Of a DNA stretch of 11,338 nucleotides, positions 1-6,172 are shown in pieces; position 1 is the stretch's first letter, and the number at the start of each line of letters is the position of its first letter. A program made the translations under genes and the position numbers. Under the pieces are notes generated by a model. That model was not told where the DNA came from. It did no database searches and saw nothing but the letters and a program-made list of their open reading frames with translations. The stretch comes from DATJGR01 sp035494855 (GTDB lineage Bacteria > Pseudomonadota > Gammaproteobacteria > Pseudomonadales > Azotimanducaceae): positions 1 to 11,338 of the forward strand of contig DATJGR010000270.1 in assembly GCA_035494855.1 (NCBI GenBank), written 5' to 3'.

Positions 1-1
1 G

Positions 2-406
2 ACGGATTCGATCAGATCGCCGCACGATGTTGATCTGCGCGGGCGCTGGCTCAATCAGAACAAGTCCGAGCTGTGGATCGACGAGCAGATCGATGGACTG
101 ATCAGCGGCCGGTTTGCGTCGAAGAAGGGCCGTGCGGCGAAGGACGTCGAGTATGTGGTTCACGGATGCGTGAATGGAGAGCTCGCCAGCTTCGCGGTCA
201 ACTTTCGTGACGGGGTCGCAAATCTGTGCGCAATCACGAGCTTCTCGGGTCGTCATGTGCGTGGAGCCGATGGTGTAGAACGCTTGCACACGGTATGGAT
301 TCTTGCACGCCAATATGAAGACGACGCGAAATCGAAGCCGACGCAGCCGTGGAATTCGTTCATCACCAATTCCGACGTCTTCGAGAAGATCGAGGCAGTC
401 GACTAG
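2..406 (+). CDS. Avidin/streptavidin-family protein (5' end missing)
   Basis: This is the C-terminal 134 residues of an avidin-fold beta-barrel protein; the start lies before the window, since no plausible start codon is in frame before position 155. Family members bind biotin in one end of an eight-stranded barrel. Aligned by eye to streptavidin, GRWLNQNKS (residues 14-22) matches GTWYNQLGS, so Asn23 and Ser27 are kept. GLISGRFAS keeps Ser45 but has Phe for Tyr43. HTVWIL keeps Trp108, and PWNSFITNSD keeps Trp120 and Asp128 at the exact spacing. Two aromatic biotin contacts differ: Trp79 becomes Phe68 (SFAVNF) and Trp92 becomes Phe81 (TSFSG). Ser88 aligns with Ala77, while Thr90 is kept as Thr79. 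The N-terminus is missing, so a signal peptide cannot be judged. The family call is firm; tight biotin binding is not shown. It lies 29 bp upstream of the MATE gene on the same strand. Confidence 0.85.
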   Translation, partial: TDSIRSPHDVDLRGRWLNQNKSELWIDEQIDGLISGRFASKKGRAAKDVEYVVHGCVNGELASFAVNFRDGVANLCAITSFSGRHVRGADGVERLHTVWILARQYEDDAKSKPTQPWNSFITNSDVFEKIEAVD

Positions 407-435
407 CGCCGCTACCGAGCTGTTGGGGAACTCTT

Positions 436-1767
436 TTGTCTGACAGCCGGGGGCGGGCTGGGCGCATTCTAGCGATCGGGATACCGATTCTCGGCGGTAT
501 GGGCTCGTCGGCGTTGTTGTCGCTGGTCGACACGGCGATGGTCGGTTGGCTCGGCAGCGCGGAACTCGCCGGAGTGGGTCTCGGGAGCTTTGCATCGTGG
601 ATCTACCTCGGCTTCTTTCAAGGTCTGACGATCGCGGTGCAGGCGCTCGTGTCGCGGCGCGTAGGCCAGGGTCGCATCGGCGAAGCCGGTGCCAGTCTCA
701 ATGCAGCTCTGTTGTTGCTGGTAGCGGTTGCGCCGGCCAGCGCAGCGATTCTGTGGGTGGCAACTCCGAGCCTGTTCGCGTTGCTCAACGACGATCCGGC
801 CGTGCTCGCGGCCGGAGTGCCGTATCTGCGTTGGGTGATCGCGCAGTCGCTCTTCATGGGAGCCATCTATGCGTTCAACGGCTTCTGGAACGGAATCGGA
901 CGATCGCGGATGTACATCGCGCCGCTGGTCGTCATGCATGTCACGAACGCGGCGCTTGCGTATGTGTTGATCTTCGGTCATCTCGGTTTGCCAGCGATGG
1001 GTACGGAGGGCGCAGGCCTCGCGACGACCCTTGCCTCGGTGGTGGGCTGCGCGTTGTACCTCGTCTTGGCACATCGCCACGCGCGCAGTCTGGGCTTCAT
1101 GCGCGCGCGACCCACCCGGGATGAGTTCGGCGCGGTGCTGCGGCTCGCAGTGCCGGGCGGGTTGCAGCAGCTCTTCGACACGCTGGCACTGACGCTGATG
1201 TACCGCATCGTCGGTTCCATCGGCACCGTGGAACTTGCGGCTTATGCAGTGCTCATCAATCTGGTCGGGCTCGTGGGCTTGCCTGCGTTTGCGCTCGGCA
1301 GTGCCGGTGCTGCGTTGGTCGGGCAGGCGCTGGGTCGCGGCAACATCGACGATGCAGCGCGTTGGGCGTGGGACGTGATGCGCGTTGGGGCGATGGGGCT
1401 GGCGCTGATCGGCGTACCGTTCTGGCTTGCTCCGGACCTGCTGCTGTCGATCTGGCTGCACGAAGAATCGGCGGTCGACGTCGCGCGAACGCCGATGCGA
1501 ATTCTGGGCGCGATGATCGTCTTCAACGGCGTTGGATACATGCTGGCGGCGATGCTCAACGGCGCCGGCGACGTGCGCCGGGTTACCTGGGTGAACCTGA
1601 TAACGCAGTGGCTATGGTTGCTGCCCGGCGCGTGGCTGCTCGGGCCGGTGCTGGGGGGTGGCTTGTTGGGCGTATGGTGCATGCACCAGTTCGGTTTCAG
1701 GGCGCTGCAGTCGTTGATCTACGTGCTGATCTGGCGAACGCGCCGTTGGGCGCACGTGCAGTTGTGA
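436..1767 (+). CDS. MATE-family multidrug/metabolite efflux transporter (DinF/NorM type)
   Basis: This is a 443-residue inner-membrane protein with about twelve hydrophobic segments, the usual size and layout for MATE (multi antimicrobial extrusion) cation-coupled antiporters. The first helix region has the typical SLVDTAMVGWLGSAELAG pattern, followed by QGLTIAVQALVSRRVGQG. The second half repeats the theme with LVGLPAFALGSAGAALVGQALG, as expected for the two-bundle MATE fold. I start it at TTG 436, because GGGGA (425-429) sits 6 nt upstream and the hydrophobic core begins within a dozen residues. A GTG at 349 would overlap the avidin gene by 58 bp and add a non-membrane tail unlike the family. 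The substrate cannot be told from sequence. The gene could be co-transcribed with the avidin-like gene 29 bp upstream. Confidence 0.9.
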   Translation: MSDSRGRAGRILAIGIPILGGMGSSALLSLVDTAMVGWLGSAELAGVGLGSFASWIYLGFFQGLTIAVQALVSRRVGQGRIGEAGASLNAALLLLVAVAPASAAILWVATPSLFALLNDDPAVLAAGVPYLRWVIAQSLFMGAIYAFNGFWNGIGRSRMYIAPLVVMHVTNAALAYVLIFGHLGLPAMGTEGAGLATTLASVVGCALYLVLAHRHARSLGFMRARPTRDEFGAVLRLAVPGGLQQLFDTLALTLMYRIVGSIGTVELAAYAVLINLVGLVGLPAFALGSAGAALVGQALGRGNIDDAARWAWDVMRVGAMGLALIGVPFWLAPDLLLSIWLHEESAVDVARTPMRILGAMIVFNGVGYMLAAMLNGAGDVRRVTWVNLITQWLWLLPGAWLLGPVLGGGLLGVWCMHQFGFRALQSLIYVLIWRTRRWAHVQL

Positions 1768-1780
1768 TCGGACGTGGATA

Positions 1781-1786
1781 TACAAT
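1781..1786 (+). promoter_or_regulatory. Possible -10 box (TACAAT) upstream of yaeQ
   Basis: TACAAT in the 64-bp gap before yaeQ is a good sigma70 -10 match and would put transcription about 40 nt before the ATG. No convincing -35 box lies 16-18 bp upstream; TTGTGA at 1762-1767 is only 13 bp away. The same TACAAT word occurs before two other transcription units in this window. Weak support only. Confidence 0.3.
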
Positions 1787-1831
1787 CCGACGCGTACCCG
1801 GATCGAGCAGAATCCGCATGCACCCACCACC

Positions 1832-2371
1832 ATGGCGCTGAAGGCGACCGTCCATAAGGTCGACCTCTCCATTTCGGACCTCGATCGCAACTACTACCAC
1901 GAGCACTCATTGACGCTCGCACAACACCCCTCTGAGACTAACGAGAGGATGATGGTGCGCCTGGTCGCCTTTGCATTGAACGCAAGCGAGCGACTCGAAT
2001 TCGGGAAGGGGCTCAGCAACGAAGAAGAGCCTGCGTTGTGGCGGAAGAGTCTGTCGGGCGACGTCGAGTTGTGGATAGACGTAGGCCATCCGGACGAGCG
2101 GCGGCTTCGCCAGGCATGCGGTGTGGCGCGTGAGGTCAGGGTTTACTGCTACGCCGAACGTGGTTCCGACGTCTGGTGGCGGCAGAACGAAGCGGCGCTT
2201 ACGCGGCTGACGAAGTTATCCGTCGTAGGTCTGCAGGCGCGCGGAATCGAGCGGCTGGTTGAACGTACAATGAGGCTGCAGTGCACGATCGAGGGCGGCT
2301 TCGTCTGGCTGTCGAGCGACCGCGCGCAATGCGAGGTGATCGTCAACACGTGGTCGGGCAATCGGGCTTGA
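1832..2371 (+). CDS. yaeQ: YaeQ family protein
   Basis: This 179-residue protein is recognisable over its full length as YaeQ (E. coli YaeQ is 181 residues). It opens with MALKATVHKVDLSISDLDRN. It then has the family signature HPSETNERMMVRL (residues 32-44), GLSNEEEPALWRK (60-72) and ELWIDVGHPDERR (79-91), and near the C-terminus RTMRLQCTIEGGFVWLS. YaeQ proteins have a compact fold related to PD-(D/E)XK nucleases and are cytoplasmic. E. coli YaeQ was first noted as a suppressor of rfaH-related haemolysin defects, but its molecular role is still unsettled. No clear Shine-Dalgarno precedes the ATG, yet homology starts exactly there. The SDR gene follows after 24 bp and may share its transcript. 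Confidence 0.93.
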   Translation: MALKATVHKVDLSISDLDRNYYHEHSLTLAQHPSETNERMMVRLVAFALNASERLEFGKGLSNEEEPALWRKSLSGDVELWIDVGHPDERRLRQACGVAREVRVYCYAERGSDVWWRQNEAALTRLTKLSVVGLQARGIERLVERTMRLQCTIEGGFVWLSSDRAQCEVIVNTWSGNRA

Positions 2372-2395
2372 ACCATTCAAACCATCGGGAGCGAC

Positions 2396-3364
2396 ATGAA
2401 GGATTTCAAAGGCAGACTTGCGGTAGTGACGGGGGGCGGTACCGGCATGGGTCGGGAGCTCGCTCGTCAATTGAGTGCGGAGGGATGTCACGTTGCCATG
2501 TGCGATGTCTCCGAGGAGAACATGCGCGAAACGAAGCGCCTCTGCGAACAGGCCGGAACGGGCGTGCGAATCAGCACCCATCGATGCGACGTGTCGGACG
2601 AAACACAGGTGCTGGCGTTTCGCGACGCCGTGCAGGCTTCTCACGAGACCGACCACATCAATCTGCTGTTCAACAATGCCGGCATCGGAGGCGGCGGCAG
2701 TTTCATCGTCGACGATCGCGCGGAATGGGAGCGTACATTCGCGGTGTGCTGGTTCGGCGTCTACTACAACAGTCGTGCGTTCATGCCGTTGTTGGTCGCA
2801 AGCACCGAGGGCTACATCGTCAACACCAGCAGCGTGAATGGATTCTGGGCCACCCTCGGACCTTCCATTTCACACACCGCGTACAGTGCGGCGAAGTTTG
2901 CGGTGAAGGGTTTCTCCGAGGCACTCGTGACCGATCTGCGGCTGAATGCGCCGCACGTCAAAGTGGCGGTCGTGATGCCGGGGCACATCGGTACGTCGAT
3001 CGCGATCAACACGGGGAAGGTGTTGGGACGACCCGCGCCGAAGGACATGAGCGCGGCTGATGTCGCGATGATCCGCAAGCGGATGGTCGAACGGGGCATG
3101 CCGGTGGGAAACGAAACCGACGATCAGATTAGAGCAGCTCTGCAGCAACAGCAGACCGACTTCCGCGACAAGGCGCCGCTCACGGCAGCACAAGCGGCGA
3201 ACATCATTCTCGACGGCGTGCGCAACGACCGCTGGCGCATTCTCGTCGGCGACGACGCTCATACGCTCGATTCCATGGTGCGCGAAGCGCCGGAGCAGGC
3301 ATACGAAGCGGATTTTCTGACGTCGTTGCGCGGACAAGGACACCTGAATTCTCTGACGCGTTGA
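2396..3364 (+). CDS. Short-chain dehydrogenase/reductase (SDR), 322 residues
   Basis: This is an NAD(P)-dependent oxidoreductase of the classical SDR fold. Visible motifs are the Rossmann glycine motif TGGGTGMG (residues 12-19), Asp37 at the end of beta-2 (CDVSE), a CDV motif near 64-66, NNAG (93-96), the catalytic serine region NTSSVNG (143-149), and YSAAK with catalytic Tyr163 and Lys167. An acidic Asp37 usually favours NAD(H) over NADP(H). The protein is about 70 residues longer than a minimal SDR. The extra part (about 220-322) is Gln- and Arg-rich and looks helical, as in SDRs annotated for steroid, alcohol or acyl substrates. The substrate is unknown. GGGAG at 2387-2391, 4 nt before the ATG, supports this start. 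It follows yaeQ by 24 bp. Confidence 0.9.
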   Translation: MKDFKGRLAVVTGGGTGMGRELARQLSAEGCHVAMCDVSEENMRETKRLCEQAGTGVRISTHRCDVSDETQVLAFRDAVQASHETDHINLLFNNAGIGGGGSFIVDDRAEWERTFAVCWFGVYYNSRAFMPLLVASTEGYIVNTSSVNGFWATLGPSISHTAYSAAKFAVKGFSEALVTDLRLNAPHVKVAVVMPGHIGTSIAINTGKVLGRPAPKDMSAADVAMIRKRMVERGMPVGNETDDQIRAALQQQQTDFRDKAPLTAAQAANIILDGVRNDRWRILVGDDAHTLDSMVREAPEQAYEADFLTSLRGQGHLNSLTR

Positions 3365-3415
3365 GCGCCACGAGCAAACCGTTAGACCATCTACATCATC
3401 TAGTAATGTACCGGC

Positions 3416-3444
3416 TTGACAGCCCCTGGAGAGCGGAATACAAA
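3416..3444 (+). promoter_or_regulatory. Sigma70-type promoter for the small acidic protein gene
   Basis: A perfect -35 box TTGACA (3416-3421) is followed by a 17-bp spacer and TACAAA (3439-3444), a good -10 box. The expected transcription start is near 3451, giving a leader of about 54 nt before the ATG at 3505. This is the best consensus promoter in the window. Just upstream lies an AT-rich inverted repeat, TACAT (3392-3396) and ATGTA (3406-3410), which could be an operator or the weak end of the SDR transcript. Confidence 0.7.
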
Positions 3445-3504
3445 GGCGCTGCGTTGCCACGACACACAGCGTAGCGATCCGATGATTAGCGATTTGTGAC
3501 GGTT

Positions 3505-3756
3505 ATGGCTGGCGAGATTGAAGAAGACGAGGATGATTACGACATGCCGCTATCCGAAGAGGATCTCGATGATTTCGAGAGCGACGGCGCCGAAGAAGAA
3601 GAGGGGGTCGTACTGGATCCGCGCGAACGTGCGGCCCGATCTCTGGAAATCCGGCGCGCGATCGAGTCACGTATCGAAGAGCGAAAGATGCGCAGCGACC
3701 TGGATTACCTCGAGGTCGACGACGACGCCGCCGAGGACGACGACGCGGACGAGTAA
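3505..3756 (+). CDS. Small highly acidic protein, PA3496-like (putative envelope integrity family)
   Basis: This is an 83-residue protein with an extremely acidic N-terminal third (runs of Glu/Asp through residue 34) and an acidic tail (VDDDAAEDDDADE). Between them is one amphipathic, charged, probably helical segment, about residues 38-70, containing RAARSLEIRRAIESRIEER and then KMRSDLDYLE. That central pattern (RR-AIE, E-R, R--LDYL) is what I recall from the small gammaproteobacterial PA3496-type proteins, which have been named putative envelope integrity proteins. The match is from memory, not a search. There is no signal peptide or membrane segment. I chose ATG 3505; an in-frame GTG at 3496 would add three residues, and neither has a clear ribosome binding site. 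It has its own strong promoter and appears to be a single-gene unit. Confidence 0.7.
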   Translation: MAGEIEEDEDDYDMPLSEEDLDDFESDGAEEEEGVVLDPRERAARSLEIRRAIESRIEERKMRSDLDYLEVDDDAAEDDDADE

Positions 3757-3780
3757 GTTGTCCGACCTCTCATCCGCACA

Positions 3781-4379
3781 TTGACGGCCCGCCGACCCGC
3801 CTGCTTACAGGTACTGGGGGGCGGTCACAGCCAAGCGCTCGCGCTTCGCCGGTTTGCAGCGCAACCGCTCCCAGTCGTGCGCGTCACCCTCGTTTCGCTG
3901 CACACACCTTATTCAGGGATCTTGATTGAGGGATGCTGCCGGGATATCGCCGGCCACTACGGCTGCGACGACATGCACCCGGCGTTTCACTCCGGGCTGG
4001 CAGGCCCTGCGCGACGAATCGCGCGCGCGATCCACGCTGCGGTGGGTCGTGGTCGGCGGTGGGGCGGGGTCGAGTTGGCGCTGGCGGTCCATCATGCGCT
4101 GGGTCCGGCCGCGGTTCGGAATGGTCTGGTCACTGCAGCCGCACGTCTGTTGGAAGGTCACGCGAGACCCGTCCAGCAGCGCCTCGAAACGGTGCTGGCG
4201 AGCGGAGGAATCGATGTGCGCACCGACTTCAAACCGGCGTGATCGCGGTCGGACAGGGCAGCGTATTCGCCGACAGCCTTCGCAGCGCGGTGCTTTTTCG
4301 GCGCACGCAGGGTGGGTGTGGCCGGAAAGACCGCATCGATGGGCACTGCATGACGCGCTTCGAGTGCTTGGCCGGGTAA
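3781..4379 (+). pseudogene. Decayed FAD/NAD-dependent oxidoreductase (SelD-fusion N-domain / NDH-2-like)
   Basis: Pieces of one recognisable protein are spread over three forward frames. The first frame gives VLGGGHSQALALRRFAAQPL and later LVSLHTPYSGIL, matching the FAD-binding start (VLVGGGHSH, then HTPYSGMLPG) of the oxidoreductase domain often fused to selenide, water dikinase. A second frame gives MLPG at 3933, and the first frame resumes with IAGHYGCDDMH. Another frame carries GWQALRD and then LRWVVVGGGAG. The first frame returns with GVELALAVHHALG, LVTAAARLLEGHARPVQQRL and GIDVRTDF, the second dinucleotide-binding region. Roughly 80 residues expected between AGHYG and GWQALRD are missing. 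No SelD kinase domain is visible. The longest open stretch (3781-4242, 153 codons) could be mistaken for an intact gene. The last frame ends at TAA 4377-4379, touching the next gene's ATG. Confidence 0.75.
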
Positions 4380-5009
4380 ATGTCGCGAGTTAGCGTCATT
4401 TTCGTGACCGACCCCATGTGCAGCTGGTGCTGGGGTATGGCGCCCGAGATCGAGCGGGCGCGCCGCGACGGCGCTGCCGAGTTCGATTTCGATTGTCTGC
4501 TCGGCGGCATCAACGTCGACAGCAGTCGTCCGATCAGCGACTTTGCGCGTGCACGTCTCGCCGACGTCTGGCGTCGCGTCGTCTCGGTGACGCAGGCGCA
4601 TTTCGGCAGTGGCCTCCCGCCCGGCGACTTCGTTTACAACAGCGTACCCGCGTGCGTCGCAGTCGAAGCAATGCGCGAAGTCACCGCCGCGCCGCCGTTC
4701 GAGTTCGTGCATCGTCTGCAGACGCGTTTCTTCACGGAAGGCGTCGACGTCGGCAACGAGCTGGTACTGATCCGCGAAGCGGTTGCAGCTGGCGCCGACG
4801 AGTCGCGCTTTGTCGGCGCGTTTCGATCGCCGGCGACGCTGGCGCGCGTGCGTGCGGGGTTCGAACTGGCAAAAGCGTTCACATCGGCGTTGCCGAGCGT
4901 TCAGGTCGATGTGGCGGGTAAGCGCGGCCTCGTCGCCGGCGGTTACGTGGACGCACCCACGCTGCTCGAGTCGGTGCGCGGGTATCTCCGCCGCGTGGGA
5001 GCGCCCTAG
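4380..5009 (+). CDS. DsbA-family thiol oxidoreductase (FrnE-like, CSWC active site)
   Basis: This 209-residue thioredoxin-fold protein has the redox motif inside DPMCSWCWGM (Cys14 and Cys17). This DP-CSWCWG context marks the FrnE/2-hydroxychromene-2-carboxylate isomerase-like branch of DsbA proteins. The helical insertion is present (GGINVDSSRP, then YNSVPACVAVEA), and the likely cis-proline is Pro172 in ALPSV, followed by GLVAGGY. There is no signal peptide, so it probably acts in the cytoplasm as a disulfide reductase/isomerase or a glutathione-linked isomerase; the substrate is not evident. The ATG directly follows the stop of the decayed oxidoreductase remnant, so the two were probably once one operon, and no separate promoter or clear ribosome binding site is seen. 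The TAG stop overlaps the stop of the convergent metX gene. Confidence 0.85.
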   Translation: MSRVSVIFVTDPMCSWCWGMAPEIERARRDGAAEFDFDCLLGGINVDSSRPISDFARARLADVWRRVVSVTQAHFGSGLPPGDFVYNSVPACVAVEAMREVTAAPPFEFVHRLQTRFFTEGVDVGNELVLIREAVAAGADESRFVGAFRSPATLARVRAGFELAKAFTSALPSVQVDVAGKRGLVAGGYVDAPTLLESVRGYLRRVGAP

Positions 5010-6091
5010 AAAAAGCTCGCGACGGCCGGTCGGAACCGGTCCATGTCGACCAGGAACGAGTCGTGCCCCTGAATCGATGGCAGTATCTGAAAGCTCATTT
5101 CGGGCACGACGCCCTTCAGACACTCCGCCAGTTCGTTCTGCTGGTGCACTGGGAACAGGAAGTCGGTCTCGACACCGATCACCAGCGCCCGATCGAGTTG
5201 CACACGCGACATGCCGCCGGCCAGGCTGCCGCCATGGTCGGCCGCGTCGAACAGATCCATCGCGCGCGACAGATATAAGTAGCAGTTGGCATCGAACGCA
5301 CCGATGAACTTGTTGGCGTGTGCCTCGAGATACGATTCGACTTCGAAATCGATCCGAAACGGACCGTGGTTCGCGACTTCGTCGGTCGCACGCTCGCGCC
5401 CGAACCGCTGATCCCATTCCCGGGCCGACCGATATGTGATCATGCCGAGCTTGCGCGCGAGCCGCATGCCGACGATCGGACCTTCGGCAGTGGCGTAATG
5501 GCCGTCGCTCCAGGCCGGATCTTTGCGGATCATCTCGCGCTGCAGCGACCGCAACGCGATGGCGAACGGCAGGCTGCGGCTTGCGGAGGAGATCGACACC
5601 AGGCCGCGCGACAGATTCGGGTGCAGCATGCAGAACGCGAGTGCCGTCATTCCTCCCATCGACGCGCCGACCGTCGCGAACAGCGACTCGATCCCGAGCG
5701 AACGCACCACTTCCGCCCCGGCGCGTGCGATGTCCTCGACGCACAACACCGGAAACGTCAGCCGATAAGGTTTGCCGGTCTCGGGGTTGAGCGAGGCGGG
5801 ACCGGTCGAGCCGAAACAGCTTCCCAGCGAATTGACGCAGATGACGAAGTAACGGTTGGTATCGATGGGTTTGTCCGGGCCCACCATGTCTTCCCACCAT
5901 CCGGCCGTCGGGTCTTCCGGCGACGAAGCGACGTGCGCCGACGGAGACAATCCGGTGAAGACCAGTACGGCATTGTCGCGGTCGCGACTCTGCTGACCCC
6001 AGGTCTCATACGCGATCACCGGGTCTTTCAACCGACCGCGCATCATCGGAAAGACACCGGTCAGCTTCAGCAGCCTGCGTGCCGACGTCAT
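5006..6091 (-). CDS. metX: MetX-family serine/homoserine O-acyltransferase (probably O-succinyltransferase)
   Basis: This is a 361-residue alpha/beta-hydrolase-fold acyltransferase that activates the hydroxyl of homoserine (methionine synthesis) or serine (cysteine synthesis). Family marks are YETWG (residues 28-32), GLSPSAH, AGWWEDMVGP, CVNSLGSCFGSTGPASLNP (85-103), the nucleophile elbow VGASMGGMTAL with Ser144, the Asp310 region ETDFLFP, and His343 in QGHDSFLVD. Ser144, Asp310 and His343 form the expected triad. The text resembles the Xanthomonas enzyme described as a serine O-succinyltransferase more than classical homoserine O-acetyltransferases, for example in ITYRSAREWDQRFGRER, NCYLYLSRAMD and the WWEDMVGP context. 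Acyl-donor and substrate choice is therefore inferred. GGTGAG (6097-6102) sits 5 nt before the ATG. No metW follows; the gene stands alone. Confidence 0.92.
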   Translation of the reverse strand: MTSARRLLKLTGVFPMMRGRLKDPVIAYETWGQQSRDRDNAVLVFTGLSPSAHVASSPEDPTAGWWEDMVGPDKPIDTNRYFVICVNSLGSCFGSTGPASLNPETGKPYRLTFPVLCVEDIARAGAEVVRSLGIESLFATVGASMGGMTALAFCMLHPNLSRGLVSISSASRSLPFAIALRSLQREMIRKDPAWSDGHYATAEGPIVGMRLARKLGMITYRSAREWDQRFGRERATDEVANHGPFRIDFEVESYLEAHANKFIGAFDANCYLYLSRAMDLFDAADHGGSLAGGMSRVQLDRALVIGVETDFLFPVHQQNELAECLKGVVPEMSFQILPSIQGHDSFLVDMDRFRPAVASFF

Positions 6092-6096
6092 GCTTG

Positions 6097-6102
6097 CTCA
6101 CC
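6097..6102 (-). promoter_or_regulatory. Ribosome binding site of metX
   Basis: On the minus strand GGTGAG lies 5 nt before the ATG ending at 6091. It supports that start over any in-frame alternative. Confidence 0.5.
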
Positions 6103-6126
6103 AACGGGTCTGAACGAGGGACGGGC

Positions 6127-6155
6127 TTTATAGCAAGCCGTTCTGGAGGCGGGAA
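6127..6155 (-). promoter_or_regulatory. Candidate metX promoter
   Basis: Read on the minus strand, TATAAA (6132-6127) is a good -10 box. TTCCCG (6155-6150) lies 17 bp upstream in the -35 position, matching the consensus at only three of six bases. The transcript would start about 30 nt before metX, leaving no room for a leader riboswitch. Confidence 0.4.
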
Positions 6156-6161
6156 GGGCCG

Positions 6162-6167
6162 TACAAT
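6162..6167 (+). promoter_or_regulatory. Possible -10 box for a transcript starting near 6173
   Basis: TACAAT within GTACAATAGC closely resembles the -10 before the GT4 gene (GTACAATCGG at 6441). The -35 region is poor: TTCTGG at 6141-6146 is only 15 bp away. It is divergent from the metX promoter candidate and lies close to it. No protein-coding gene starts downstream for about 300 bp, so it would drive a non-coding transcript. Confidence 0.35.
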
Positions 6168-6172
6168 AGCCG

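Noticed and set aside
469..1461. 330-codon minus-strand open frame opposite the MATE gene
   Set aside because: Arg/Gln/His-rich, no hydrophobic or domain pattern; antisense shadow of a clear membrane transporter.
2266..2271. TACAAT as an internal promoter for the SDR gene
   Set aside because: It lies inside conserved yaeQ coding sequence (RTMRLQ) with no -35 partner; the SDR gene is close enough to share the yaeQ transcript.
3781..4242. A 153-residue intact protein
   Set aside because: Its two halves match distant parts of one larger enzyme with a missing middle, and neighbouring frames hold the connecting motifs, so a pseudogene explains it better.
4158..5900. 580-codon open frame on the minus strand
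   Set aside because: It overlaps metX in another frame and also runs under the DsbA-like gene. Its translation is Arg-rich and matches no family; it is a high-GC shadow of real genes.
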